Positions 36,150-48,164 of a stretch of DNA of 64,000 nt are shown one piece after another. The DNA lies in contig CAJNDT010000515.1 of assembly GCA_905221615.1 (NCBI GenBank), positions 62,001 to 126,000 of the forward strand, in the 5' to 3' direction. This DNA is from Symbiodinium sp. CCMP2592. Its lineage: Eukaryota; Sar; Dinophyceae; Suessiales; Symbiodiniaceae. Made by a program: the position numbers and the translations under genes. The notes beneath the pieces are model-generated. The model saw nothing but the letters and a program-made list of their open reading frames with translations, had not been told where the DNA came from and did not search any database. Within the stretch, counting starts at the first letter, position 1. Each line of letters begins with the position of its first letter.

Positions 36150-36186
<37 letters not shown>

Positions 36187-39100
36187 CAAGTACTGCGCCT
36201 TTGCTTGGAGGCCTGTCCCGCCTCCTTGCATCGGGGGGGAGGTGTGGGGTTGACCCAAGGCTGTTCACCTTGGGGGAGCCTTCACACCTTTCCCAGCGGT
36301 GCTTGAGCACCATATCCGCCGCCACTTTGCTTCAGAGGCCCTGACAGGGCTAGATACGCAGGAGCCATACCCAAGGAGGGCACGTTCGAACTTCTACCTC
36401 CTTGTGGGGGACCTAGCAAGTGCAAGAACCTCTTCCACACCGCTTTGTAGCAGAACGGGGAACAGACCTTCACCGTCGACCCCTGCCACCTCCACTGACA
36501 CGGCGACCACATCGTGCTTCCTCACTGGACGGGGGAGTATATCACCGTAACGATCGTGACTGTGGCAAGGACGGGGGGGTAGTGAAGTTCACCAACGACC
36601 CGGGCGATGGCGACAGCTCCGCTCACAGTCTGCGAGCTTTGCCGTTACGCAGAGAGGACCCGCAGAACCAGCGGGGGAACCACCACAGCACCTACGACGA
36701 CGAGCTCCGCCACACGCACGATCTCCCACAGAGGGGGAACATCTAAGGGCACAGCCGGGGAACGCCATCGACCTCCGGCCGAACACAAGGTGGCGTGCTG
36801 TCCAAAGGATTCAGACACACATGGCCCGATTTCGCTAAGATCCACATGAGGATGAGTGAGCGGGGGGAGCGACAGTGAGCGGCAAAATTCTCCAGGTTTA
36901 CTTTCAGTTTCGCTTGCAAAGCCAAGCCTAATTATGACGGGCCGCTGGAGCCAGAAACACTAACTACCGACGGGGAGCCATAAGCCCCCACCTCTCTGCA
37001 TTTGTTGCAAAACACTCGGCACCCAGACAGAGTCTTGCCGCTAGTTCGGTTCTTTTAACAGGAAATTTGAAAGGGGCTTCATACCAACAACGCATGGGGG
37101 GACCAGCGTCTTTTCACCACTTGCCTCTACACTACTAAGCTGGTATACCCGCTTTTTTCCCAAAGCAGCCCACCACACCGAACTTTGCCTTTTCGTTCTG
37201 GTACTGTGATCTGGCATCGTATGGCACTCAGTTGGTTTTGCAGTGAAAAAGTGGGGGCTGCTAGCAGTACAGTAACTTACGTGGGGGTGTTGTTCGGCGA
37301 GGACCTAAGGATTCAGCCAAAGAGGGCGCGGGGACGAGGCCGGGATGCGGGATAGAGTACAGGGTTTCAGGGGGTCCAGACCGAACAAACACTACACGTT
37401 ACAAAAGCCTCGGGGAACAGCCCCGTCCTCTGACCCCAAAGCCGCTCTTCCACCACTTTTACAGGAAGGGGGGGGCCTCGGCCCGGGTTTGTCTAGCGGA
37501 CCTTTCCCCAGCAGCGAGCGAGCGAGCAAGAGTACAGGGAGGGGGTGTGCAGCTGAGAAGTTCGAAGCAAACTGTGTAACAAGTACAGCGGTCGGTGACA
37601 CCCCAAAGCCGTCCACTCAATAAGCCACTGGGTGGACGGGCGGGCTGAAAGCCTGAGGGTCACGACGGTGACCCCTAAGCCCGGCAGAAAGAAAGAAAGA
37701 GAGAGAGAGAGTACACCCTAGCCCTGGCGAAAGAAAGAGAGAGAGAGAGAGAGCCCCACGAACATCGGGGGGGGCTACAAGGCCGAGGGGTCTCGCACTC
37801 CCCTCATGCCCCGGAGAAAAAGAGAGAGCCCCTGCCTCAAACCCCGAGCAAAGCAAAGCAAAGAGAGAGAGAGAGAGAAAGACCAGTGCGCTCCCGCGCG
37901 CGGGGAAGGGTGTCCGCCCTTCTCTTGGCTGAGTGCAAGCAAGAGAGAGAGAGAGCTGTGTTGCTGTGTTGTGGCGGGGTCGACAGTCAGTCACATTTGG
38001 GGAACGTGGGCATCGCTCAACCCCGAAAGGGGCCTTGAAGACCGACAGTCGCGAACCTTTGTCAAGGGGCCCTCGGGCCAGGGTCGCCCTGGATACCCAC
38101 ACCTCTTAGCAAGCAAGCAAGCAAGAGACAAAGAGAGCCTTCACTTAGCCCCGTGTACCCTGGGCCCGTGTTTTCCTTGGTTTGCGGGACCCAATGCCGG
38201 CACAGCACACATCCACCAAAGCAGCCACATAACCAGTGTTAAGTGGCTCCACTGAAGTTTACTGGTATCGCAGTATTACTGTCGCATTTGTTTCTTTACG
38301 AAAGCCCCCAAAGCTCTGGCGCCCGCCAACAAACCCGAAGTCAGGGAGCACAAGGCGGAAAAGTAAAGCGCAACGAGTGGCGGTCAGAGCAAACGAGCTG
38401 GACTAGGCCGGGACTTGTAACTGTGTGCAAGGACACCCGCCGAGCTAACGAAAGGGGGTAGGTGCAGGTAAGGCTTGCCGGGGGTCGTTCGTGCAAAGGC
38501 GGTGTGTCAGGGGTCCACTTTTTCTTACTGTACAGCCGAGCAGAACAGAGCTCATCGAACATATTTTAATCTATGCACTGTAAGCCCGAGTCGTTTCATG
38601 CCATATTGTTTTGTATTCTTCATACTTCAAGCTCTCCATGCTCCCCATTTGCCGGGCACTCAGAGTGCTCGCCGGGGGCTACAAAAAGCCGAAAAGCCCG
38701 GAGCAAACAAAAGGAGGGGTTCCTTGGTTTAGTTTAAGTCTAAGTGTTTTCCTTAGTGCACTGCTCTCCGACTCTCCGGTCTGACTGTCTCTTTCACGCG
38801 CTCGCCGTAGATGCCTCAACCCAGTGGACGCTTGCGTGCGGGGGGGGGTATTGACGCTACCTCCGCGTTCCCCCCGATGTGTTACCCTTCCCACAAGAAA
38901 GAAAACCCTTGCTAAACCATGACCTTGAATAACTGAATAACTGTCAGGCTCCATTCGGGTCATCCGCTGTCACCTTACCGGTCAGAGTGGAGGCTCTGTG
39001 CTGTGGCCGAAAGCATAAGAACAGCCCCGAAACGAACTACAGAAAACACCCGGGACACTGTCCAACCCATGTACCGGCAAGGCCGCACTGAGCCCCCGAC

Positions 39101-39288
39101 TGAATCAATGTGCCGAACTGGGCTTTCGGCAAAACGCAGAAGTTTTGTGGCCCCCTGGACCTTTTTATGTGCCAGAAAAACTGAACTTGGTACAGGCAGA
39201 CGTCTTTCTACGTCCCCTGTAAAAGTTTGCATGAGGTCGTTTCTCCACGGTTCTTGGATTGAAAGGAGTGAAACGAATGCACTTCGTC

Positions 39289-39525
39289 AGCTTTCTCTAC
39301 TTCCCCCCCGCCGGAAGTTTGCCTTCTCGGTGGCGCCGAAAAAGTGTTATGCTCACCTCCGATGCAGTGTAGGTCAGGCTCTCCATCCCCGCGCCTGACA
39401 TCGTTCAAGAGAACCTGACCTACAAAGGGAGATTCAGTAATCGGCGGGAGTGAGCGTAACACTAGTGTAACACTTTTTCGGTGCAACGAGAATGCAAACT
39501 TCCGGCGGGGGAAGTGGAGAAAGCT
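39289..39525. repeat. Nested inverted repeat (foldback) of 237 bp
   Basis: The left arm (about 39289-39361) starts AGCTTTCTCTACTTCC and includes GCCGGAAGTTTGC, TTCTCGGTG and CCGAAAAAGTGTTA. The right arm (about 39441-39525) is its imperfect reverse complement, ending GAAGTGGAGAAAGCT. The right arm carries a ~10-bp insertion (ACTAGTGTA region). Inside, TGTAGGTCAGG (39368-39378) and CCTGACCTACA (39414-39424) form a second perfect 11-bp pair. The whole can fold into one long hairpin. It may be a small foldback or MITE-like element, or a transcribed hairpin. Confidence 0.8.
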
Positions 39526-39671
39526 CGTTAGTGTAGAGGGTTGGGCACTCACACGAATCCGTCCAAACGATCCCAAAGCCCTTTTCCACCGAAGAAAGGG
39601 AAGGGGGGGGCCTGGGCCCGGGTCCGCCTGCGCGGACTGATCCCCCGGTGAAGTGAAGTGAAGAGGTGTTC

Positions 39672-39792
39672 GGGTGTTGTGGTTGGCAGCACAGACCTGG
39701 TCTCGTGTCCGACTGAGTTTCTCGGCACGTTATTTCCTCAGTGCGCGAAATCGCGCGGGGTGTCGGCGCATGCTGACTGTGCTGAGGAGGAG

Positions 39793-39823
<31 letters not shown>

Positions 39824-41050
39824 CGTCCCTCCCGCAGTACATGCCAGCAATGTGGTGGCACTGGAAGATGGTGGAGAGGAACAAACTGGGGGGCTCCCCC
39901 CACTCACCAGACTGAAGTACTACTTGAAGGAGTTGGGGGCCCTTCTGCCGTTCCTGACCACAAATGAGGGGGAGCCCACACGAAAGCTTCTGGGGCAGCT
40001 GTTACAGTGGCTCCAAGGGCAGGAGCGCAGTACCCTGATGATAGACAGCCAGGGGAACGCGGAGACCCAAGAGACCGATGCTCCGCCAAGCCTGTTCGGG
40101 GGTCCTCTCGAACAAGTAGGCCCAGATGCTGGAGGCTCGGGGGACACACTGCCTGCTGCGTCCCAGAGCCTGCAAATGATAGTGAATGGGGACCCAGCCG
40201 ACACCCTGCTGCTGGGCAACCACAGTGAAGGGGAGACTCCAAGCAGCGGAATGGACAGCCAGGAACATGTCCCAACCCAGCCAGTGTTCTGGGGGCTACG
40301 CCGCGAGATGGCAGAGCTGGACGTGCTTTCGTCAGCTGAGAGAGACGCTGAGACGGAGGGGGAGCCCGGCCATGACAGCGGCCCAACAGCGACCGAAATA
40401 GCAGAGTCGCATTACCTCCAGGAGCAACTGGAGGCGGAAGCCGAAGCGTTTCCGATAGGAGCACGGCGTAGGCTGCTGGACCCACCGGGGAGCCGCCGTA
40501 GGGCCCCTGCTAGCTACCGAACGGATAATTCCGACTAGGCTTCACGGGGGGAGCCAGCAGCCAATGAGGGGGGCAGTCAAGATGTTTTTATCCTACTGTG
40601 CAGTTGTTTGCTAGAGTGTTGTATGCCCTGTTGCTTCAGCCGTTTCCGAAGTAATGTCGCCCGAGCCTCAGCCGTGTACAGAGTGTTTGCACTGTCGTGT
40701 ATGCTCCTGCTGCCAAGTCGCACACACCTGCAACCAGAACATGTCCTGTGAGTGTTGGCCTTGATGTAATGTGCGTGCTACCAAAGCTAAGCGGTGTGAC
40801 AAGCCCCAAAACGGGGCAGCGACTGCCGGGGGCCAAGCTCGAGAGGGAGAGCCGTAGCAGGTGGTAGGGGGGTCCCGCACTTAGCCTACGAGGCGGGTTG
40901 GGGTTTAGTGTTACGGGTGTTGTGGTTGGGGGACCGGTGCTCCGTTTTGTGGAAACTCTCGGGCAGTCTTTTGTTCCTTCACCTGTCCCAGTGCGCGGAA
41001 ACGCGCGGAGGGCAGTGCGACCAGACGCGGTGCCCTTTTGACTGTGCTGA

Positions 41051-41098
<48 letters not shown>
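39672..41098. repeat. Diverged ~150-185-bp block duplicated 1.24 kb apart, each ending in a GA run
   Basis: Blocks at 39672-39823 and 40915-41098 share, in order, GGGTGTTGTGGTTGG, a central CAGTGCGCG-AA-CGCGCGG-G, then GACTGTGCTGA-GA-GAGA leading into (GA)n. The sequence between these words is diverged. The 228-codon ORF lies between the copies. The pair could be degenerate terminal repeats of an element or an old segmental duplication. Confidence 0.65.
39852..40538 (+). CDS. Hypothetical acidic protein (228 aa)
   Basis: An open frame of 228 codons with a biased but non-repetitive composition. Its N-terminal third contains an amphipathic leucine-rich stretch (RLKYYLKELGALLPFL, LLGQLLQWLQ), a middle is rich in D, E, S, G and P, and a C-terminal helix (ESHYLQEQLEAEAEAF) precedes a basic tail (RRRLLDPPGSRRR). 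The length is well above what surrounding frames reach and the amino-acid pattern looks protein-like. The start is uncertain because the frame opens just before. It resembles no family I can name; an accessory ORF of a mobile element bounded by the duplicated blocks at 39672 and 40915 is one possibility. Expression is not shown. Confidence 0.4.
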   Translation: MVALEDGGEEQTGGLPPLTRLKYYLKELGALLPFLTTNEGEPTRKLLGQLLQWLQGQERSTLMIDSQGNAETQETDAPPSLFGGPLEQVGPDAGGSGDTLPAASQSLQMIVNGDPADTLLLGNHSEGETPSSGMDSQEHVPTQPVFWGLRREMAELDVLSSAERDAETEGEPGHDSGPTATEIAESHYLQEQLEAEAEAFPIGARRRLLDPPGSRRRAPASYRTDNSD

Positions 41099-41102
<4 letters not shown>

Positions 41103-41130
41103 AAAAACAAGAGAGAGAGAGAGAGAGTGC

Positions 41131-42900
41131 AAGCAAGCAAGGTATTGGCTCCAAGCCCGTAATCAGGTATTTTGCTGCGCCGGGGCTACAACGAGCCACA
41201 CGTTGGCGAGATGCCCGTGAAACAACCATGGCATGTAGAACAGACACCAGCATGCTGGACAGGGTCGGGATAGTGGAGGCAAACTCATGGCTGAGCATCG
41301 GGTTGCTACAGGACCAGCATGCTTGTACCCAGTTTCACACCGGACACGAACCACGGCGTAGCGCTCGCGTGCAGGGGTTATGGGGTTCGACCCTATGCCC
41401 CAAACGCCCTACAAGCAAGCAAGCAAGAGGACCCCGACGGGCTGCTCCCGCGGGGGCATGCCTTCAAGCCTGGGGAAAGGACCTTGATGTTTCCTTCTTT
41501 CTAGGACCCTAGGAACAGAACGGAAGGGGTGCAAGGATCCTAGGAACAGAACCGAAGGGGTGCACCCTTTTCCTCTACAGCCTTGGGCCCGGTGCCCCTC
41601 ACTAAGGTGGCTTGTGCCTGGCCCGTAGATTTTTCCTCGTTCCATCGAAACACCTGCTGCTTTTGCACCTTTCCTTGTTGCTCAACTTCGGGGCACGGGC
41701 GACCGCACCCAGTCCCAAGATCTTGCAGGACGGTTCCGAACCGTTCTGCGGCAAAGTTCGGTTCAACGGCCGGAAGCTCCTCGGCAACTGTCGCCTGTTG
41801 TGAACACCTTTTCTTCTTGATGGCTCCAAGGTTGGATGTCGACAATGGCCCGGTGCTGTCGGTTTTAGCGGATTTTAGCGGTGCGTCACTCTGTTGTGGC
41901 GGGAACCGAGGTGTGCTGCTCCTTCGTTCGGAGCCTGTTTGCGAGCTGCACGAGCCGAAGCTTGAGGACTCGCCCGGCACCGAAGAGGACATTCCGCTGC
42001 TTTCCTTGCAAGAGGGTTAATCCTGGCATTGCTTTGAGTGAAGGACCCTCTGCTGGGTTTCGATCTAGAGCCACCGTTTGCAAGAATGGCATCGCAAACA
42101 AGTCAGCGTCCGTGACTCGGCTGCTTAGAGTCAACGCCATTGAGAAAGCAGCTGCTTTTTCGAGTGTTTTTTCATTTTGGCTGGCTTGCCGGCTTCCTAA
42201 CTTCTCCGTGTTTGGCTTTGGCGAGTTCTTGACGCCTTTTACAGTTGACTGGCTTCTCGGCTTTTTGGCTTTCTGTAGAGGGTGTTAGTCCCCCTGATTT
42301 TCTCGAGGAAAATAGCTTGTTTGGTTGTGTGTTCTTACAGTCGGCAGTCTTTCACTACTGTAGTTGCTGTGCATGGAAGGGGGAGCAAGCCGCCCCATTC
42401 CGCGCCATCCCGTATGTCAGCGGAAGCCAAGCTACGAACCATTTCAAAGACTGTCCGCCTTTGGGTTGGTGCCCTGTTGGGCCTGGAGGCGTGCCTAGGC
42501 ACAAAGGTTGAGGAGGGAGTTGTTTGAAACACCGTCGACCTCCCTTCTCTCACACACGCACACACGCACACACAAAACACACAAACACCCCGACCCTTCA
42601 CGCCAACGTCAAACTCAAGCCCAAAAGCCAACACAATCGAACTCTGAGCCCAAACTGGGAAATCACAACCCCAAACTGGCCGTTCCAGACAAGGAGGAGT
42701 CAAGGACGACATCTCTTCAATTCTCATCGTACTAAGTCTTCGCTAGCAGGTGTGCGGGATCCGAGCCAGCTAAACTTCCATGTGCCCAACCTACGGCAGC
42801 ACAGCTCTGGAAGAGAGGAAAATCTGTGCAACTGCTAGCTAAAGTGTCCAAAATCTACGCAAGGTATAAACACTCGAAGGCAGCAATAAGAAACATAGAG
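41131..42900. other. Interval without a confident gene; AC-rich microsatellite at 42549-42588
   Basis: Plus frames at 41583-42020 (145 codons; ends in an acidic segment) and 41881-42288 (135 codons) overlap in different frames, and a minus frame of 150 codons opposes them. None has a recognised motif. At 42549-42588 a run of CACACACGCACAC type is present. Potential 5' exons of the gene starting near 43.0 kb may lie here but were not resolved. Confidence 0.35.
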
Positions 42901-43013
42901 GAAAAGGATATCCAGGTTAAGTCTGAGGCCTGACACAGCTGAGGCAGACATGGGATCCACACCTTCTCGGTGTTCGGCCGGCTGCACCGTTTCCCGCAAA
43001 AGCCGGCACGGCC

Positions 43014-44373
43014 TTGGTTGTTAAGGCATGTACGATTTGCTGCGGCCAGCCGGTGGTGGGGATCCAAATAGATGTTGATGAGCAAGCACAGTCTTTCACC
43101 GACCGGACGGGTGTTTGCATGTTGCGTGACGTACGTGATTCTGAACCAGAGATGAAGGCTTTTGCAAGTCACGCTGCCTTTGAGAGTGGATGCTGCCAAT
43201 ATACCGTCACTTCACATCCCAAGTCGGTCGCGGAGCTACCGATTTTTCTTCAGCCACTGGTCAGGCTTTTCACTGTGCCGGGCCCGAGAGGTCAGCTGGC
43301 TTTGCAGATTCTGGCGGGTGATGGTGACTCTGTGCTGATTCCGGTCGATGCAGAACCCTTTCCTGGCACTATCCGCAACGGGCGTGGCGAAGACATGCTC
43401 TCATCAAGCACTGAAAATCCGGAGGCAATTCCGCTATCACAGGTGAGAATTGCCCCAGAAGTGGAGGAGTGCCCGATCTTTTGCTTGGCGAACTCCGAAG
43501 TGGAGTTGGGAGGGTATGAGTGGCTCCCTTCTACAGCGCTTTGTGGCTGCAAATGCCGAGCAGAATCAGCAGCGTAATGTTTGGTGGTGCTGTTCTTTTC
43601 GAGCATGTTTTGTTTTCTTTTGTGCCGGCTTTTAGCTTGTGGTGTGGCAGCCTTGGCAAGGTTCCCAGCAGCAGGCAGCTGCACGTATGAGGAGCTTCTA
43701 CGGCTGCGGGAGCCACGCACACTAGGCCCGGGAACAAGCTTCAAAAACGTGACCTGTTGTTTGACGAGCGTTGTCAATGTTGCTTGTGAAGTCATGCGCA
43801 GGACATCTTCGGCCTGTGGTGCATGTAAAAGACATTGACGACAAGACTCTGAAGCTGGCCCTGGAAGATTGTGCTACCGTCGACGACGCGGCCGTGCTGT
43901 TGGGACAACGACTTCACGTTGACCAGAGCATAAATCTAGCTTTGGCTGCCGAATCTTCTGTGCCGGAGACCTGTGTGGACAGATACGCGTGCGGAGCATC
44001 GCTTCTGAAAGGATCCGTCAAGTTGTGGGCTGGGCAGCAGCTAAAGATCATGGCACGACTGCTCATCAATGTGACCTTCGGCAACACGACGCTGGGTGCC
44101 CCTAACGTGCAGGTGGCGCTTCGGGATTCAAACGAAGCTGCGACGACCGACAGCTCGGGTGTTTGTGAGCTATTTGTCCCTGCCGGGCGTCACCACGTGC
44201 GGATTGACCACGCCATGTCAAACGAAGGCAGCGACGAAATGGAAATCGACGTCACCGAAGTAGAAACACGCGTGGAGGTTTCTGTGCCGGCCTGTTTGTT
44301 TGTCTACTTACAAGCGCCGGACTCCGAGAAAGGTGCCAATGCTCCCACCAACGTGCCTGAGCTGAGACTGTAA
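43014..44373 (+). CDS. Multidomain protein with beta-sandwich (Cna-B/carboxypeptidase-regulatory-like) modules
   Basis: Two exon-like frames, 43014-43577 and 43771-44373, carry two copies of one module. Copy 1 reads ICCGQPVVGIQIDV, then TDRTGVCML at about 43044-43125. Copy 2 reads LLINVTFGNTTLGAPNVQVAL, then TDSSGVCELFVPAGRHHVRI at about 44062-44210. The pattern of a strand, G or P-PL/AP.V.V, a TD..G.C turn and a return strand is that of Cna-B or carboxypeptidase-regulatory-like beta-sandwich domains, known as structural or adhesive modules. Copy 2 is preceded by about 80 residues (VHVKDIDDKTLKLAL, TVDDAAVLLGQRL, LWAGQQLKI) that look like a ubiquitin-type beta-grasp domain, and is followed by LFVYLQAPDSE. 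The fold assignment is inferred from pattern only. The bounds are frame ends and not proven exon ends; cellular location is unknown. Confidence 0.5.
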
Positions 44374-44439
44374 GGAGCTTTTCATGCCTTGTGGCCTTTG
44401 CTTCTGATGACTGGGTCCGGCGATTGTCGGACCTACAGT

Positions 44440-44656
44440 AGCTAAGGTGTGGCTGTGTGCTCACCAGGAACATCTTCCATTGACAGCCTGGCCGGTCGCA
44501 GGAACGGTGCTACTGTCTGATCAGTCCGGCACATTGGAAGCTCCGCTTGACGGGGAGATGCTGAGGCTCGAGGGCGGAGGGGGCAAAGGAACAGCAGAGC
44601 ATAGATGTATGGGACGAGGCAGGGCCCAACAGATCGCGAGTGCAGGACCCAATTGA
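44440..44656 (+). CDS. Weak further module copy
   Basis: A plus frame reads GTVLLSDQSGTLEAPLDGEMLRLEGG, with LSDQSGTL in place of the TD..G.C turn and a return strand after it. It is a fainter copy of the module in the exons just upstream and is probably another exon of the same gene. The preceding AG at about 44500 could be its acceptor. Confidence is limited by its shortness and by the absence of the first strand. Confidence 0.3.
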
Positions 44657-47600
44657 GGAAAACACCAAGGCCCTGAGTGCCTACGCCCCGAACGCCATGC
44701 TCTGGAAGACCACGACAATGAGTGCAGCTTCAGGGGCAAAACGAAACAAACAAAGGATCGCATATAAAAGGATGATCCAAACATGATATGAAGCCGGTGA
44801 TGGGGCTGCCACGGATGCTTATGCTAATGGAGGTGCTCAGGTGAGACTGACTCGGACAGTGATGGCGGTGACATGCAGACAGCGAACTCTGTCCTCGCAT
44901 TCGCATAGTCAAGAGCGAAGCCGAAGAGTAGAGACTTTTGCGGACATTTTTGTCGACCGAGATTCGACACTTCAGGTCTCGCATGTAGAACTTCCGCTCA
45001 CACTCATGCGGTTCCTCATGCGAGGCCGCATTTGTCACATCCTGGCTCGAGGTCCGTTGAGCTGTCCAACGCACTCGAGGGCAAGCGCAAGCCTCTTACA
45101 TTGAGCAGCTTGTCCGGCACTGGAAAACAACGATGTTGCGTAGCCTTGCTTACATGCTGCCGAGCATACTGGGATGCCCCCAGGCCTTGCCCTGGACTTG
45201 TCGGAGACCGGATATGTGTGGCGGCAGAAAGGCGAAAGCTTGCTTGGAACGCAATCTTCTTGGAAACGGCTTCTGGAGAAGCCCATGTCGGTGGGGCGGT
45301 ATCTTGGCGACACCTTGTGATGGGAAGTGCTTGAGAAGGGAAGCACTGAGATCCATCCGAAGCGAGGCTGTTTCCTCCAGTCACGGTGCGTGCTCACTTC
45401 TCTCAGAAGAGCACTTGCACCATGCAAGTGGCGGCGTTCGACTGCCGAACTGCCGGAAAGCTTTGCGAGGCCTGCGATGCCTCTGCAAGTGGACCTCTGG
45501 GACTGCCGACTGCCTCCATGTCTTTCTGCCTTTGCCTTCAGGTGATGGCAAAGAGATTCCGCAAAGCCGCTAGCTCGTACTTTGCTCGGAGACTTCTGGG
45601 GGTCATTTTCTTCGAGAACATGGCCCCTTGCGATTTCGTCTGTGCTATGCCGAAGCCCAGCAGCGAGGTTGGGAGTCTTTTCTGATCAGAAGCGAATCAG
45701 TGATGACAACGAGGTGCGAAAGGTGTTGCTTGTCACCCGGTCTGCTATTGCAATGCGCACTGTTGTAACGTGAAACACTGTGTTGCGGCACGTTGTCTCC
45801 GTCCCAATACGGACATTCTTCCTCACTCTGTGCTGCTATCACCACCCCTACATAATCGAGTTGTGCAGGTGCCAGCATGGACGAGCGTTGACGTAAGGGT
45901 CCCCGGTGTACTGTCCGCTTGGACGGAGCACCTGTGCCTGCTGTGGACCGGAACTGTCGTTCTAGGTATGGGCTCTTACTCAAAGCACCGTGGTGCTGCG
46001 AGCGCCTTGTTGCCAAGACCCCAGGTCCGGCCAATTGCGGCCACCGGCCTCTTGAAAAAGCGGGGCAGCTGGTGACACCGAGGCTCGAGAGGCTTGAGCG
46101 GTGCCACAGTCTGCGCTTACTTTGACATGGAGAGCGACTGGCCGTTGACTGAGCTTTTGAGATGCTCTCTGGATTCTACGCTGGGAAGCAGCATGCATCA
46201 ATGCAGGCACGGGGACGTTCAAAGACAAATGGATGCGAGCTATGTTCCAGGCATGTGTGGGTACCAAGAGGTTCGCCAATCCGGTGGCAGATGCAGCCGC
46301 TAGTTGTGAAGGATCTCCTTGGGCAGAGGGGTCCACAGGCCACAGAACCTGACAACTTGTAGACTTGGGTCGCATCACCGGTCTGTGGCACAGGTGGAGA
46401 CGGAAGGTGTGAGCTGATGGTTCCTGACGAAGTCCACCGGATTGAAGTTTGTCACCCATTGCTGGGTCTGCCCCCAAGAAATCCAAGAAGCTCAGCCTAG
46501 CAGTTGCGATCTTGCGCTCGAGCTTCGTATCAGGTCGGCGAGAGATTACGGTGGACCCAAGAGGTCCGTGCTGCCGGAGAGTGGGTGTTGATCGGAACAT
46601 GAATCAAACGCACCGCCTCAGGTGCAGAGGGGGAATCTGTGCTGGAGTACGCCTCAGCGCAAGTGTGCAAGCATCTTTACTTCTGCCAGCTCCGCATGTG
46701 TGCAATGCTCGCCTTCGAACTATCAGGAAGTTTTGGCAGAGCCTCGCGTGAGAGTCTACTCAATGCCACCCCCAGATCAGGCCGCGATGGCACGGACTAA
46801 CTAGCCAACTAGCGTTTGGTCGCAACACAAGTGGTACGCTTTGGAGGCAGGCACGGGCATTGTACACGACACCGATGGTCAGGAAGAGGCTGTGACCTCA
46901 GTAGATCGCCCTTTTCTTGAACATGCTTGAACCACGGGAGTAAGGTCTGGCTGTCGGTAACGGAGCCGCCTCCCGAAGCCAGGGTTTGACTCCAAGGTTG
47001 CAAAGACGGTGACAGCCTTCGTTTCCGGTAGCAGTTTGAATTTCTTTGGCCCCTAGGGATCGGAGCTGCACGGCACGCTCGCGGTTGACGGCATGGATGG
47101 AGCTGTTCGACTTCCGGATGCTTCACCGGCTACGTTGCCCTGGCACAACTCCAGAATGGGAGACCAATGCCCCTTGCAGAGGCTTCGGGTTGATACCGGT
47201 GACTTGCCCGCGTGCCTTTGGGTTCTCAAGACAGTTTCCATACACGTAATGCAGTTGTCCCCCTGCATGCAACTTGACCGGAAGCGAAGGCACGTCGAAG
47301 CCTGGCCCAGTGCTGGCTTTCAGCAGGAGACCCTCCAAGGGGTCGAGCCGGTCCATGGCATGTGTGCTGGACAGCCTCGTGGCTGGCCCGGTCTGTGCTG
47401 CCTGGCTGCAGTTTACCGAAGTCTCTCGAAGCGGACAGCAGAGTAACAGCAATATATTTCGACACGCATGACTTATCTCATGCCCCATGCCATTTCTAGG
47501 AGGTCTTGCTGCTGTCTTGCGAAGGCTCCATCAACACGTCGTAATTCCTTTCCTATGAAGCGACTCGTGAAGGTCCTTCTTGAGCTTGGGTGTGCCAGAC

Positions 47601-48160
47601 CCATATGCCTGCAATGCACGAGTCATCGATGGCCCAAAGTCTTGCACCTACTGTCAAGCCCAGCGTGTGCCACGACCAATCTCATGCCACGCCCGGTGCT
47701 TGCGATTGATTCAGGGGAGTGTTGATTGTTGGGCTCACTAGGATGCGGGGTGGAGTTGTCCATTGAATTGTCAGGTTGGCGCTTTGCTGCCAGCTGTGTT
47801 GGTGCATATGCAAGCTGTCGGGGGAAAGAAGGGCTGGCAGCAGTTGCCTGCTCCTTTAGCCGAATGTCCGACCACTCTGGAACTTCGCAAATGGTTGGGA
47901 AGCCGCTTTTCCCGTGATCTCGACGAGCCTTCGACAAATGAGCCTGACTTGTGGGATGCAGGTGTGGGATTCTTGTGCATACTGCGACAGTGCCGAGGAT
48001 GTGGGACTGTACGACTTGTCGAAGACGGGTGGACTTGGGACGGTTCTTGCCGACGATACGGTGCTGACTGCAGACCTGGAGCTGGCGGCAGCGTTTCTAT
48101 CCCCCCTGAAAGTGCAGGCATACCTGGCGAGTCTGCGGATAGACTGTACAACCCCTCCCT
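44657..48160. other. Interval of probable introns and unplaced exons
   Basis: Many short plus frames end at AG/GC-type junctions, as expected of an intron-rich gene, but no domain is clear. Candidates are 44841-45104, 45133-45573, 45386-45685, 46449-46751, 47093-47446 and 47763-48281. The minus frame 45980-46600 (206 codons) is long but has no motif and opposes these. I cannot choose between exon and intron here. Confidence 0.3.
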
Positions 48161-48164
48161 GTCC

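Larger units (their letters stand above)
36100..41130. repeat. GA-microsatellite-rich region
   Basis: GA runs lie at about 36152-36184, 37696-37711, 37731-37753, 37861-37878, 37945-37955, 39796-39823, 41053-41098 and 41110-41127, all with the purines on the plus strand. AAGC runs (AGCAAGCAAGCAAG) occur at 38107-38127 and 41415-41430, and G runs at 37468, 38840 and 39605. A motif GGAAGGGGGGGGCCT followed by GGCCCGGG occurs at both 37465 and 39600, each after CCAAAGCC and TTCCACC. Apart from the 228-codon ORF at 39852 no gene is called. The plus frame 36607-36849 has one CELC pair but no support. Confidence 0.8.

Noticed and set aside
41362-41400. tRNA T-arm-like word GGGGTTCGACCC
   Set aside because: A 7-base T-loop cannot be closed by a paired 5-bp stem, and no acceptor, D-arm or anticodon arm could be built around it.
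45980-46600. Minus-strand open frame of 206 codons
   Set aside because: It lies opposite the plus-strand gene region, has no recognised motif, and its composition looks like a shadow of plus-strand sequence.
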